From NCBI RefSeq assembly GCF_000718135.1, contig NZ_JOEM01000030.1, forward strand, positions 1 through 64,000: a DNA stretch of 64,000 nucleotides, read 5' to 3'. Positions 1-8,700 of this stretch are shown in pieces (within the stretch, counting starts at the first letter, position 1; the number at the start of each line of letters is the position of its first letter). The DNA comes from Streptomyces cyaneofuscatus. Its GTDB lineage: Bacteria > Actinomycetota > Actinomycetes > Streptomycetales > Streptomycetaceae. The position numbers and the translations under genes are program-made. The notes beneath the pieces are model-generated. The model made no database searches, was not told the origin of the DNA, and saw nothing but the letters and a program-made list of their open reading frames with translations.

Positions 1-97
1 CGATAGACGACGGGTAGACAAGCATACGAAGCTCCTGGCGGACGGTGGATCTTGGTCGTGAACCCGTCTACCAGGAGCTTCGTCGTTCCGCAGATCC

Positions 98-1589
98 GTG
101 CAACACGCGACCAGCGCCGTCAGGTTGGAAACGACTCAGTGGGCGGCGACTGCCCGTGGGGATGCTCTGCTCGACGCGGTGGTACGGATCCGGCAGGAAG
201 GCGAGTCCGTCCGCTACCGCCACATGCGGATCGTCACCGTGCCCGTGCTGCGCGACGGTGCGGTGGTCGAGTGGATCGGCACCGTGGCGGACGCCGAGGA
301 CCAGTGGAAGGTCAGGACACGCGACCGGTTGCTGGAACGGGTCTCAGCGGTCTCCTCCAGCGACAACCTGTTAGGGTGTTCGCCACGACCGCGGCCGCCG
401 TCGTCCCTGACCTCACCGACGTCCTCGCGATCTTCCAGCTCAGGTACCCCGACGAAGCCGACGCCGGCACCGGTGTTCTCTACGCCAGCCGCGTACGCAC
501 CGCGCTCGCCAAGGGGGTGGCTCTACTGGGGCCGATCAGCGAGAACTTCGCGCTCGGCGCCCTGTCCAGGGAGACGATCGACCGCCGGAAAACCCAGATG
601 ATCACCTTCCCGCCCGGCCGGCCACCTGGCCTCGTCTCCGATGCGTCGGCCGCGTGGATGGCACGGGCCCAGGCCACGAGCCTCGCGCTCATCCCCATCG
701 TCATCGACGGCCGTACTGCAGCTCTGGCCGCCGCCTCCAGCTGCCTGGGCAACCCCCCGCCCGCCAGATCGAACTCGGACTGCTGGAAGAGGTCCTGCGC
801 AGCGTGGAGGAGCCGCTGCGCAGGACCCTGGAACTCCAGAGCCTCCGCAACACCGCGTTGACTCTGCAGCGTTCCTTCCTCATCACCCCGCCGCAGATCC
901 GGGGCGGGGAGTTGGCCGCCGTCTACCACCCCGCCAGCACCACGGCCGAGATCGGCGGCGACTGGTACGACGCCACCCTCCTGCCCGACGGCGCCCTCGC
1001 CCTGTCCATCGGCGACGTCGCAGGACACGACCTCCGGGCCGCTACGGAGATGACCAAGACCAGCAGCATGCTTCGAGCCCTCGCGTACAGCGCCGGCACT
1101 GACGGCCCCGCGCACACCCTCAGCCGACTTGACCAGGTCACCCAAGGCGTCAGCACAGCCGCTCTGGTCACCGCGATGCACGCCGTCGTGCGCACGACCC
1201 CCGGCCACCGCTGGAAGGTCACTCTGTCCAACGCCGGCCACCCGCCACCGCTTCTGATCCCGGCCACCGGCCAACCCCGGCACCTCACCGGCGTAGCGGC
1301 ACCCGACCTGCCTCTGTGCGTGACACCCGGCGCCGCGCGCCACGAGGGTCAGTTCGATCTCCGCGACGGTGAGACCCTGCTGCTCTACACCGACGGACTG
1401 GTCGAGAGACGAGGGACGGACATCTCCGAGAGCATGGACCAGCTTGCGCACCGTGTGGCCGCGCTGCGGAGCTCCGACCACTCCCTTGCTGCTCTCCTGC
1501 AGGGCCTGTTGCCGACCGCTGGTGAAGCGATCGACGACATCGCCGTCATTGCTTTCCGCGCCGACCGCACCCGCCACCCCATGGCGTGA
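98..1589 (+). pseudogene. PAS-GAF-PP2C (SpoIIE-type) phosphatase, frameshifted
   Basis: This is a remnant of a sensor protein phosphatase of the kind common in Streptomyces. Such proteins dephosphorylate anti-anti-sigma factors in partner-switching networks. Three reading frames must be joined. Frame 2, about 130-368, carries the end of a PAS fold (VPVLRDGAVVEWIGTVAD). Frame 1, about 368-760, carries a GAF-like sensor (DNLLGVFATTAAAVVPDLTD through IPIVIDGRTAALAAASS). Frame 3, about 760-1589, carries the phosphatase (PASTTAEIGGDWYDA, SIGDVAGHDL, LSNAGHPPPLLIP, LLLYTDGLVE, DDIAVIAF). The second shift lies in a run of six C (CAACCCCCCGCC), so a consensus error is possible as well as true decay. 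The start is uncertain and may lie left of the window. The phosphatase domain alone (654-1589) is complete and keeps its metal-binding Asp motifs. The product class is certain, its integrity is not. Confidence 0.8.
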
Positions 1590-2040
1590 AACCCGGCACG
1601 GCGGAAGGACCGAATGTTGGAGAGGCCCATCACCAAAGTGTCCGGCGCCTACGGGGTCGGTGCCCAGCGGCGCTGTGCACCGGCCCGCCCGACTGGCTGC
1701 CGAGGACGGTCCCGACGCCGATCGCGGCCGTATTGGTGAGGGCCACGTAGCCGCCCTGCCCCGGCGCGTGCAGCCGTACGGGAGCGGTAGACATCCGGCC
1801 CCGGCAGCAGGGCCCCCGCGGTCAGCCCTTGCGCTCGCAACAGGGGCAGCACCCCGGCGCGGATCAGCGAGGCTGGGGAGCCCTCCGCCCTCTCGCTTCG
1901 TAGTCATGACCCAGACCTGAGACGCGCAGGAAGCCGCCTCAGCGGCTCCCTCGCACCTGGTCACGGCTGGCAGGCGACCCTTTCCAAGACATCACTGCCA
2001 CCGCACGTCTCCGCCACGTCATCCAACATGGCCACCTGGC
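1590..2040. other. intergenic, no gene recognised
   Basis: No reading frame here resembles a protein family I know. A short minus-strand stretch reads STAPVRLHAPGQGGYVALTN (about 1730-1800), which looks protein-like, but it has no intact frame and no assignment. It is probably gene debris in the same decay zone as its neighbours. Confidence 0.4.
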
Positions 2041-2620
2041 TTATGCGTTTGCTCCGTAGGTGCCGAATTTTGGGATGCCTGTCGCACGGTAGGTATGGGC
2101 AGCCAGTCCTCCTGGAGTCGATTGGTGGTCGACCAGTTGGAGACCTGCCGGAGGGGCGCCGTCCTGAAACAAGCGGCGGCCCGTTCCCACGATGACGGGG
2201 GCGATGACGAGTCGCAGCTCGTCGACCAAGCCGGCCTGCAGCAGCGAGCGGGCGAGCCGGCCGCTGCCATGGACCTGCAGGTCGCGGCCGGGCTGCCGGT
2301 TCAGTTCGGCGACCTGGGCAGGGACGTCTCCGGAGAGAATCGTTGTCGGGTTCCAGTCTGCCGTGGCCAGGCTGTCGGAGGCGACATACTTCGGCAGCCC
2401 GTCCAAAATCCCGGCAGTCGGGTGATTTGCCCTCTTCGGCCAGTCCCGGGCGAGGTTCATATACGTCCGTCCGCCGAACAGGAACGCATCGGCCGTGCCC
2501 AGCCATGTATTGGCCAGCCGCTCCAGCGCCTCGTCCACGTAGGGCACGAACCACCCGCCACGGGCGAACCCGTCACTGGCGTCCTCATCCGGGCTTCCCG
2601 GCCCCTTGTCGGCGTACACG
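2041..2620 (-). pseudogene. DHFR-like (RibD C-terminal) reductase, 5'-truncated
   Basis: The minus-strand frame ending at 2041 encodes a dihydrofolate-reductase-like protein of the RibD C-terminal/YwjB-YyaP group. Visible blocks are GSPDEDASDGFARGGWFVPY, TADAFLFGGRTYMNLARDWP, LQVHGSGRLARSLLQAGLVD, LRLVIAPVIVGTGRRLF and LQLVDHQSTPGGLAAHTYRA. Family members normally begin about 18 residues earlier with an MRKL-type beta strand and an SLDG motif. Both are missing here and the frame runs on into antisense of the metallopeptidase remnant. The break therefore falls near 2615-2625, where another truncated gene of opposite polarity begins. Without the first strand the nucleotide pocket is incomplete, so a functional product is unlikely. 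The family call is firm and the exact breakpoint is inferred. Confidence 0.8.
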
Positions 2621-3447
2621 TGAAGATCAGCAAGGGCGCCATGGTCCACGAGTTCGGACACAACCAGGGCTTCGGCCACCACGAGCGCGACGAGTGTCCC
2701 GACGGCGACCTCGACGGCTGCACCACCGGAGAGGGCTACAGCGACAAGACCCCCATGGGCAGCGGCGGCCCCGGCGTCGGCTTCAACGCCCCCGAGCTGA
2801 TCAGTCGGGGCTGGCTGCCCGGCGGCCAGGCCGTCACCGTGAAGAAGTCCGCCACCTTCACCCTCAGCCCGCTCCACAGCGGCCAAGCCGGTGGCGTCCG
2901 CGTCCTGGACATACCGCTGGGCAAGGACCGGCTGGTCGTGGAGTACCGCAACGAGGACCCGGCCTACACGGACGACAACCTCGACGCCGCCATCGAGGGC
3001 TTGTACGCCTACCTTGCACCCGAGGGCGACTACAACCACTCCCGGCTTCTCGACCCCACCCCCGGCGAAGGAGAGGGCAAGAAGGACGACGCCGTCACCA
3101 CGCTCACCGACAAGGCGAACAAGGTCGCGGTCGAGGTCGGCCGGTCCGGCTCGGCCACCGTCTCGGTCAGCCTCGACGGGGTCCCTGCCCCCGCGGCCGG
3201 ATCCGCCGAGCACGGCAACACCCAAGCACCCGCCCCGCAGACCCACGGCGGTGAGGGCGGCCCCGTCTCCGAAAAGGGCACCGACGCCGACGCGCCCGCC
3301 AAGCCGGAGCGCGCCGACCATCAGGACCTGGCCGAGACAGGCGGCAGTTCCGCGACACCCCTGATCGCCGGTGTCGGCGCCGCCCTGGCCGCGGTCGGCG
3401 GCGCGTCTCTGTACACGCTGCGCCGCCGTGGGCGCCGGAGCGCGTAA
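2620..3447 (+). pseudogene. sortase-anchored zinc metallopeptidase, 5'-truncated
   Basis: The plus-strand frame from about 2620 to 3447 is the C-terminal part of a secreted metzincin-like peptidase. The zinc site HEFGHNQGFGHH (HExxHxxGxxH) lies near 2644-2680, followed by a MGSGGPGVGFNAPE segment that may be the Met-turn. A proline/alanine-rich linker leads to a cell-wall sorting signal: LAETG, a hydrophobic stretch (TPLIAGVGAALAAVGGASLY) and the tail TLRRRGRRSA. LAxTG is the pattern used by Streptomyces class E sortases. Signal peptide and propeptide are absent because the 5' part was replaced by the reversed DHFR-like remnant. The frame stays open leftwards to 2095, but that part is antisense to the reductase. 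The intact ancestor would have been a wall-anchored extracellular protease. Confidence 0.82.
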
Positions 3448-4230
3448 TCAGCGGCTCGTGCTTGCGGCCCCAGCCCTGTGAACGGTGGCGAGGCCCGACG
3501 GCCTCCGCCTCTGGGACGGTGACCCTGAGCATGCCCCAGCAGGTGGGTCGTGAGGACGATCACTGATCTGCAGATCCCGGCGGCGGCGGGGTGGGTGGCA
3601 GGTCAGACGGCTGGTGCTCGTACCGCCCCAGCGCGTGCTCCGCCTCCAGCCGTCCCGGAGCAGACGCTGCTGGCGGCCGTGTCCGGTGCACGGACGCGGC
3701 CGCCAGCACCGCGCCGCGGTGACCGTGCTGCCGCCGCCATTCGCGGTATCGACGTCATCATGGCAACAACACTGTGTTCGTCCGAGGCGCGCCTGCCGCC
3801 CGCTCGCCGCCGTGGCCGAACTCGAGTCAGTGCAGGCGGAGACCGCGTCTTGTCTCCGGCATCACCTGCTCTGCCTCCCTGGCGCCTCGCTCGGCGAGCA
3901 CTTGCAACTGCCGCTTCGACTTCGGCCGCGTCCACCCAGGCATCCCCGTCGCCCCTACCCGCCGACGGCGGCCCTCGCACCGGCTACCGGCCCCGGCCCT
4001 CAAAATCGAGCGCCCCGCTGCCTGGTTCGCGCTGTGGTGGGTGGTGCCGAGTGGCTCCGCCGCCGTTGCACGAAACCACGGCGCACGGACAGCGCATGCC
4101 GACAGGGTGCTCGCGATCGGCGACATCGCCGTACTGCTCCCGGATCAGCTACTCGTCCGAAGAGCAGCTCACCAAGAACGGATAAGGCAGACATTCTTCC
4201 TGCGCATCAGCGACATGCCTGTTTCGTGTG
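3448..4230. other. about 780 bp with no convincing gene
   Basis: Several overlapping open frames exist, as expected at this GC content, but none shows a recognisable domain, a ribosome-binding site with a fitting start, or consistent codon bias. A minus-strand segment reading MPGWTRPKSKRQLQVLAERG (upstream of about 3940) looks protein-like, yet it ends after about 40 residues and I cannot assign it. I treat the stretch as decayed coding sequence. Confidence 0.4.
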
Positions 4231-4242
4231 ATGTGATCACAT
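4231..4242. promoter_or_regulatory. 12-bp perfect palindrome, candidate operator
   Basis: ATGTGATCACAT is a perfect palindrome 17 bp upstream of the GTG start at 4259. A purine-rich ribosome-binding site (GAGAGGAAC) lies between them. The position suits a repressor site for the 4259-6056 gene pair, but no adjacent regulator was found. Confidence 0.35.
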
Positions 4243-4258
4243 AGTAGAGAGGAACGTC

Positions 4259-4852
4259 GTGGAGACATCTCAAGCAGGGGTGCCGGCGTTGCCTGCGATA
4301 CCCCGGCGCGAACGGTACGGAACGCTCGGTGGGTCGGCTTTGGTGCTGCTCTTCGTGTTCCTGTACGTGGGGTTCTGGCTGATCTGGGACAGTCACGCAT
4401 CCGGCAAGGGAGGAGGTGCGGCCCGGTACCACGATCACGGTGCCGGAGAGCGTCTCCTTCGTCCCGGCCAGCGACTGGTCCCTCGAGCGGGAGGCGATCA
4501 ACCCGGGGCAGCGCTCGACCCTTACGAGTGGGCCGAATACGTTCACCGTCTCGATAGCGACGTGGATGGGCTCCCTGGGCGAGCAGACCTCCAGGGAGAA
4601 GAAGCTCCTCCAGGCCGGAGGTAAAGCCCATCTCTACGGAAACGACCAGTCCTTCCACACCGCCAACGGACTGACCGGGGTGAAGTTCTCCTACTTCACC
4701 TCCGGGGTTGAGGGCATCGTCTGGATCGCTTACGACTCCGAGGCCAAGACCGTGGTGACTCTCAACGGTCAAAGTGCCTCGGGAGCCCTACCCGCCGCGA
4801 TGGCCCGTTCCACGAGATGGTCGACAGCGTCAGAACAGAGGCGGGAAATTGA
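4259..4852 (+). pseudogene. membrane-anchored exported protein of unknown function, frameshifted
   Basis: The GTG start at 4259 follows a good ribosome-binding site. It opens a protein with a short cytoplasmic N-terminus and one membrane helix (LGGSALVLLFVFLYVGFWLIW), so the rest should lie outside the membrane. The frame breaks near 4405 (frame 2 to frame 3), continues as TTITVPESVSFVPASDW through GVKFSYFTSGVEGIVWIAYD, and breaks again near 4811. There the best continuation is FHEMVDSVRTEAGN followed by TGA at 4850-4852. The next gene starts two bases later, so the two were probably cotranscribed and translationally coupled. The extracellular part resembles small beta-rich actinobacterial proteins of unknown function; I do not recognise the family. 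Two frame breaks in 600 bp mean either decay or sequence error. Confidence 0.55.
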
Positions 4853-4854
4853 GC

Positions 4855-6056
4855 ATGACGCACGAACCTCGCACAGTCCGGCACAGGCTGGGGAGCGGCT
4901 CGCTGATCGACGAGCACGCGCCGCTCGGTGTCGACGGGTTCTTCCAGCCCCGCCGGGCAGCGTTCTGGCTGTTCCTGTTCTTCCTCGCCAACGGCGCCTT
5001 CTCGATGATGTCGAACTTCTACGCCGGATACCGCGTCGTGCCCACCGCAGTGGTTCTCGCGACCCTGGTATGGGCCCTGTACGCGCTGCCGTTCCTGCTG
5101 TTCTTCCGGTCCCTGGACCTGTTCGAGCAGCACCCCCCGCTTGGCTTCGCCATGGCCTTCGCCTGGGGCGGCTTCGCCGCCTGCTACCTGGCGATCCCCG
5201 TGAACACCGCCGTCCAGTCCTTGTCCTCCAAATTGGTCGGACCCCAGTTCGCCAAGGAGTGGGGCCCGCGCTGGCCGGTCCGATCAACGAGGAGACTCTT
5301 AAGGTCCTTGGGCTGATCCTGCTGATCATGATCGCCCGAACCCAGTTCCGCACGATCCTGTCGGTCGTGGTCCTCGGAGCGATGATCGGCCTCGGCTTCC
5401 AGATCGTGGAAGACCTCCTCTACTCGGTCAACACCGCCATCCAGTTCCCCAACACCAACCAGGTCGCTCCGGTCGCACTGATGCTCCTGGTGCGCGGAAT
5501 CTTCAGCGGCATCTGGAGCCACGCGCTGTACACCTCGGTCGCGGCCTTCGGCATCGGCTACTTCTTCACCCGCCGGCACAAGCCCCTGGTACAGCGCACC
5601 GCCATCGCCGTGGGCTCCTTCGTTCTCGCCTGGTCCATGCACTTCTTCTGGAACTCACCCTGGCTCCAGAACGTCGGCGGCGGCGGAGTGAGCGGCATCC
5701 TCGTTCTCTCTGTCGTCAAGGGCATTCCGGTCCTTGCCCTCGGATATCTCCTGTGGAGGTACGCGGGCCAGGAAGAAGGCAGCCAGCTTCGCGCCGTCGC
5801 CGACCACTACATCGACGACGACCTCATGACTCCGGAAGAACGCGACAGCCTCACCTCGCTGCGCGAACGGCGCACACTCCGCAAACACATGAAGAAAGCC
5901 CACGGCCGCAAAGCAGCCTGGACCCTGCACCGGCTGCAACGCGCACAACTCCACATGATCCGCGTCTGCGAGGAGCAAGGCGCGGGCCTCCCCGCCGCCC
6001 GTGCCGCCCAGGACATCACCGCTTTGCGCGCCAACCTGGCTACCGCGACCAGCTGA
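4855..6056 (+). pseudogene. PrsW-type intramembrane metalloprotease, frameshifted
   Basis: ATG at 4855 follows the stop of the previous gene by two bases. Frame 1 encodes the N-terminal membrane helices (AAFWLFLFFLANGAFSMMSNF, LVWALYALPFLLFFRSLDLF) up to SSKLVGPQFAKEWG. Near 5270 the frame changes to frame 3 (ALAGPINEETLKVLGLILLI) and continues to 6056. Frame 3 holds the PrsW hallmarks: the paired glutamates NEETLK, a second block FQIVEDLLY, and histidine-bearing helices WSHALYT and WSMHFFWN. A cytoplasmic tail rich in Arg/Lys follows. PrsW-family proteases cut membrane anti-sigma factors in Bacillus; the substrate here is unknown, but the coupled membrane-anchored protein at 4259 is a natural candidate partner. 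A single missing base in GGGGCCCGCG would restore the frame. Confidence 0.8.
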
Positions 6057-6170
6057 CACCGCGGCCCCGGCCCCGCTCACGCCTGGGGCCCGCAGCGTCC
6101 ACCGTGGCGGCCGCTGGGCCGGGCGGGGGCCGGCCGCTGGTGGCGGTCAGCGCAGAGCGCGCCCGTGCTC

Positions 6171-6207
6171 GGCACACCGCACAGGGCTGTGCCCTGTGCG
6201 GTGTGCC
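6171..6207. terminator. perfect 17-bp-stem hairpin between convergent genes
   Basis: GGCACACCGCACAGGGC pairs perfectly with GCCCTGTGCGGTGTGCC around a TGT loop. It sits between the plus-strand PrsW remnant and the minus-strand MerR gene, so it can act as a bidirectional terminator. There is no T tract, which is normal for Streptomyces terminators. Confidence 0.75.
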
Positions 6208-6354
6208 GCCCGTATCAGTTGCCTACCCTGGCCGCCCTTGGGCGGGCGGGACAGTGTCGGGGGGCGGCGGTGTCAGGCGGTGCGGGCGGCGCAGACAATC
6301 GGGTAGATGTGCAGGACACGGTTGACGCCGTAGATACCGAGGAAAACAGCTACT

Positions 6355-7149
6355 TCAGGTGACACGGAAGACTGGCCAGCCGATCTCGGTGCGCCACGCG
6401 GCGGGATCGCTCGTGTCGCGGGGGCCGACGACATAGACCTCCCGCACCGGCCCGGCCACCGACATCGCGTTCTCCACCACCCAGGTCCCGAGTTCGCCGT
6501 ACGTGACCTCGATGCCGTCGTGCTCGCCGACGTGGGTGGTGACCGCAAGTTCCGCAGCTGGCAGGCTCACGGGGTGCACACGTCCGGTGCGAGGTGGCGC
6601 AGGGGTCGGCAGGTAGACGAGCGCGTGACCGCGCTCCTGCTCGAAGAGGGCGTTGTCGTAGCTGCCGCCCGGCGGTCCGGTCACGTCGCCGACGACGGCC
6701 GCCTCCAGCTCGGCCATCGCGCCTGCGTACCAGGTCTCGATGTCGCGATGCCCGACCATGGCCTCCACCGCCGCGACCGTCCGTGCGGGCTCCGCACGTA
6801 GCTCGACGTCGATGGGCGCGGGGTCGGGCCGCAGCAGGCGGCGCAGGGATACGACTGCGGCCCGGGTGCGGTCGAGTGAATCCTCGAGGCGTTGCAGGTA
6901 CTCCGCGACCAGCGTCGCCCGGACACCAGGGTCGGGGGTCCGCAGGATCTGCTGCACATCGCTCAGGGGGACGTCGAGTTCGCGGAGCCGGTGGATGACC
7001 TGCGCGGTCGGGATTTGATCGACGCCGTAGTAGCGGTAACCGGTGGTCTCGTCCACCACGGCAGGTTCCAGCAGGGCCGCCTCGTGATACCGGCGCAGGG
7101 TCCGCACGCTCAGGTGGGTCAGCCGCGAGAACTCGCCGATGGTCAGCAT
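6355..7149 (-). CDS. MerR-family regulator with GyrI-like effector domain
   Basis: This 264-residue transcription factor of the BmrR/TipA type should bind its divergent promoter and activate it when a ligand occupies the C-terminal domain. Residues 1-70 form the winged HTH (MLTIGEFSRLTHLSVRTLRRYHEAALLEPA, then GYRYYGVDQIPTAQVIHRLRELDVPLSDVQ). Residues 75-110 form the coiled-coil dimer helix (LVAEYLQRLEDSLDRTRAAVVSLRRLL). From about 120 to the end is a GyrI-like ligand-binding fold (TVAAVEAMVGHRDIETWYAG to VVENAMSVAGPVREVYVVGP). The length is typical. The gene points away from an NTF2-like gene and an SDR, and a MerR-type promoter lies between them, so those two genes are the likely regulon. 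A weak second-codon context is visible, but the start at 7149 matches the family N-terminus exactly. Confidence 0.92.
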   Translation of the reverse strand: MLTIGEFSRLTHLSVRTLRRYHEAALLEPAVVDETTGYRYYGVDQIPTAQVIHRLRELDVPLSDVQQILRTPDPGVRATLVAEYLQRLEDSLDRTRAAVVSLRRLLRPDPAPIDVELRAEPARTVAAVEAMVGHRDIETWYAGAMAELEAAVVGDVTGPPGGSYDNALFEQERGHALVYLPTPAPPRTGRVHPVSLPAAELAVTTHVGEHDGIEVTYGELGTWVVENAMSVAGPVREVYVVGPRDTSDPAAWRTEIGWPVFRVT

Positions 7150-7190
7150 CCCCTCATTCTGAACGTTTCCCCTGGGGGAGAGTCCATGGC

Positions 7191-7221
7191 TTGACCCTCC
7201 CGCGCCGCGAGGTCACACGGT
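7191..7221 (+). promoter_or_regulatory. MerR-type promoter with 19-bp spacer, probably leaderless
   Basis: TTGACC (7191-7196) is followed after 19 bp by CACGGT (7216-7221). The spacer contains the imperfect dyad CCTCCCGCG/CGCGAGG. Long spacers with an internal dyad are the hallmark of MerR-activated promoters. The -10 element ends only six bases before ATG 7228, so the transcript would start at or next to the start codon. Confidence 0.55.
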
Positions 7222-7227
7222 GGGCTC

Positions 7228-7590
7228 ATGACACAGCACACCGACCTTCCGTCCGATCTACTCCCGGCCGCCGCGCGCCAGTTCCTGGCCGCTCACATCG
7301 CCCGCGACGCCGACACCGCCTCGTCGTTCCTCGCCGTGGATGCGGTGATCGTCGACCAGGACGAGACCTTCCGCGGCCGGGAGGAGACCCACGCGTTCCT
7401 GCGGGACGCCGGATCCGAGTTCGCATACACGACCGAACAGGTCGGCGCTCACCGCGCCGATGACACCCACTGGGTGGTAACCGTGCGGCTCGAAGGCACC
7501 TTCCCGGGAGGCGTCGCCGAGCTCGACTACCGGTTCGCGCTGCGGGACGACCTCATCGCCGAACTCGTCATCGCCAACCACCCGGCCTGA
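7228..7590 (+). CDS. NTF2-like (SnoaL-type) protein
   Basis: The 120-residue product has the sequence pattern of the cone-shaped NTF2/SnoaL fold: an N-terminal helix ([33 protein letters not shown]), a [15 protein letters not shown] helix, and curved strands ([51 protein letters not shown]). Members bind small hydrophobic ligands or act as cyclases, isomerases or hydrolases. No catalytic assignment is possible from sequence. It is the first gene downstream of the MerR-type promoter and lies 37 bp before an SDR gene, so the pair is probably one inducible transcript for modifying a small molecule sensed by the MerR protein. Confidence 0.85.
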   Translation: MTQHTDLPSDLLPAAARQFLAAHIARDADTASSFLAVDAVIVDQDETFRGREETHAFLRDAGSEFAYTTEQVGAHRADDTHWVVTVRLEGTFPGGVAELDYRFALRDDLIAELVIANHPA

Positions 7591-7627
7591 CCGAACCCGC
7601 ACCCCCCGATCTTCAGAGGAGAGAAAG

Positions 7628-8413
7628 ATGTCTCGTTCAGATCGCGATCGTCTCAACGGTCGCCGGGCGCTGGTCACGGGCGGTTCGAAGGGCTCGGGCA
7701 AGGCCGTCGTGCAGAGACTGCGAGAGATGGGCGCCGACGTGTGGACCACGGCACGCACAATGCCCGGCGGCTACCAGCGCCCCGACCGGTTCATCGAGGC
7801 GGACACTTCCACGGTGGGCGGTGTTGAGCTCGTCGTGTCCAAGATCTCTGAGGGAGGTGCGCTGGACATCCTGGTGCACGTTGTCGGAGGATCCTCGACC
7901 CCGCCTGGCGGATTCGCTGCAGCGACCGAGGAGCACTGGCTGGCGGAACTCAACCTGAACTTCCTGGGAGCTGTCCGACTGGATCGAGCACTGTTGCCGG
8001 CAATGGTGGAGGCGGGATCAGGAGTAGTTGTCCACGTCACGTCGATCCAGCGTCAGATGCCGCTGCACGACGCGACGTTGCCGTACGCGTCAGCGAAGGG
8101 TGCACTGCGTACGTACAGCAAGGGTCTCGCGAACGAACTGGCCCCACGAGGAGTGCGAGTAAACGCCGTCAGCCCCGGGGGCATTCAGACCGGAGCGTAT
8201 GCGGGCTTCATCGACCAGCTCGCCAAGGGCAACGGACTGACCCGCGAGGAGGCGGAGCAGAGCCTGATGGATTCCCTCGGAGGGGTTCCCATCGGAAGGT
8301 TCGCAACGACGGAGGAGGTCGCGGACCTGGTCGGCTTCCTCGTGTCGGACCGAGCCTCATCCATTGTGGGCGCGGAGTACGTCATCGACGGCGGCACTGT
8401 TCCAACCACCTGA
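7628..8413 (+). CDS. SDR-family oxidoreductase
   Basis: This classical 261-residue short-chain dehydrogenase has its NAD(P)-binding site at residues 14-24 ([11 protein letters not shown], TGxxxGxG), an NNAG-equivalent region altered to VHVVGGSS, catalytic Ser in VVHVTSIQR and Tyr/Lys in YASAK (YxxxK), and the post-catalytic PGGIQTGAY loop. It ends with the usual GAEYVIDGG motif. A strong ribosome-binding site (AGAGGAGA) precedes ATG 7628. The closest functional types are 3-oxoacyl-ACP reductase-like SDRs, but the substrate cannot be read from sequence. It is probably cotranscribed with the NTF2-like gene 37 bp upstream under MerR control. Confidence 0.93.
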   Translation: MSRSDRDRLNGRRALVTGGSKGSGKAVVQRLREMGADVWTTARTMPGGYQRPDRFIEADTSTVGGVELVVSKISEGGALDILVHVVGGSSTPPGGFAAATEEHWLAELNLNFLGAVRLDRALLPAMVEAGSGVVVHVTSIQRQMPLHDATLPYASAKGALRTYSKGLANELAPRGVRVNAVSPGGIQTGAYAGFIDQLAKGNGLTREEAEQSLMDSLGGVPIGRFATTEEVADLVGFLVSDRASSIVGAEYVIDGGTVPTT

Positions 8414-8480
8414 GCCAGACACCGGTTCCGAGTAGCCACTCGCGAGCAGGTCGATCCGGTGGAGGGTCCGGCAGGAAGCG

Positions 8481-8700
8481 GTGCTGGTGGTGATCCGGTC
8501 GTGGCTCGCGGAGCGCGGGCAGGGGCCCACGGTTCGGGAGATCGGGGCCCGAGTCGGTCTCTCCAGCAGTAGCTCGGTGGCCCATCAGCTCGGCCGACTC
8601 GAAGCCCGTGGGCTGATCGTCCGGCCCGGTCGGGACTGGAGCACGTGCGTCCTGGGCGAGGAAAAGCCTGTACGGCGGCGGCCGGGGCTGCGGAGCCGGG
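8481..8700 (+). pseudogene. LexA-like winged-helix fragment
   Basis: The frame from GTG 8481 encodes VLVVIRSWLAERGQGPTVRE, IGARVGLSSSSSVAHQLGRL and EARGLIVRPGRDW. This is the DNA-binding domain of LexA-like regulators (TVREIG...LSSxSSV...QLxxLexRG). The peptidase-like second domain is missing. After about residue 60 the frame runs into antisense of the IS630 remnant. The fragment abuts the truncated end of that transposase, so insertion or recombination cut the gene at about 8690-8700. It may also be truncated at its 5' end. Confidence 0.65.

Noticed and set aside
480..1964. Long minus-strand open frame opposite the phosphatase gene
   Set aside because: Its sequence is low-complexity Gly/Ala/Arg/Pro typical of antisense frames at high GC, and the plus strand clearly encodes SpoIIE motifs.
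3550..4185. Open frames between the metallopeptidase remnant and the 4259 gene
   Set aside because: Pro/Ala/Arg/Ser-rich composition, no fitting ribosome-binding site, no domain, and competing frames of similar length on both strands.
4416..6056. Single 546-codon plus-strand frame spanning the membrane protein and the PrsW gene
   Set aside because: Its middle part (about 4811-5270) is out of frame with both real products and reads as Arg/Ala-rich nonsense. It joins two different genes only because both shift into frame 3.
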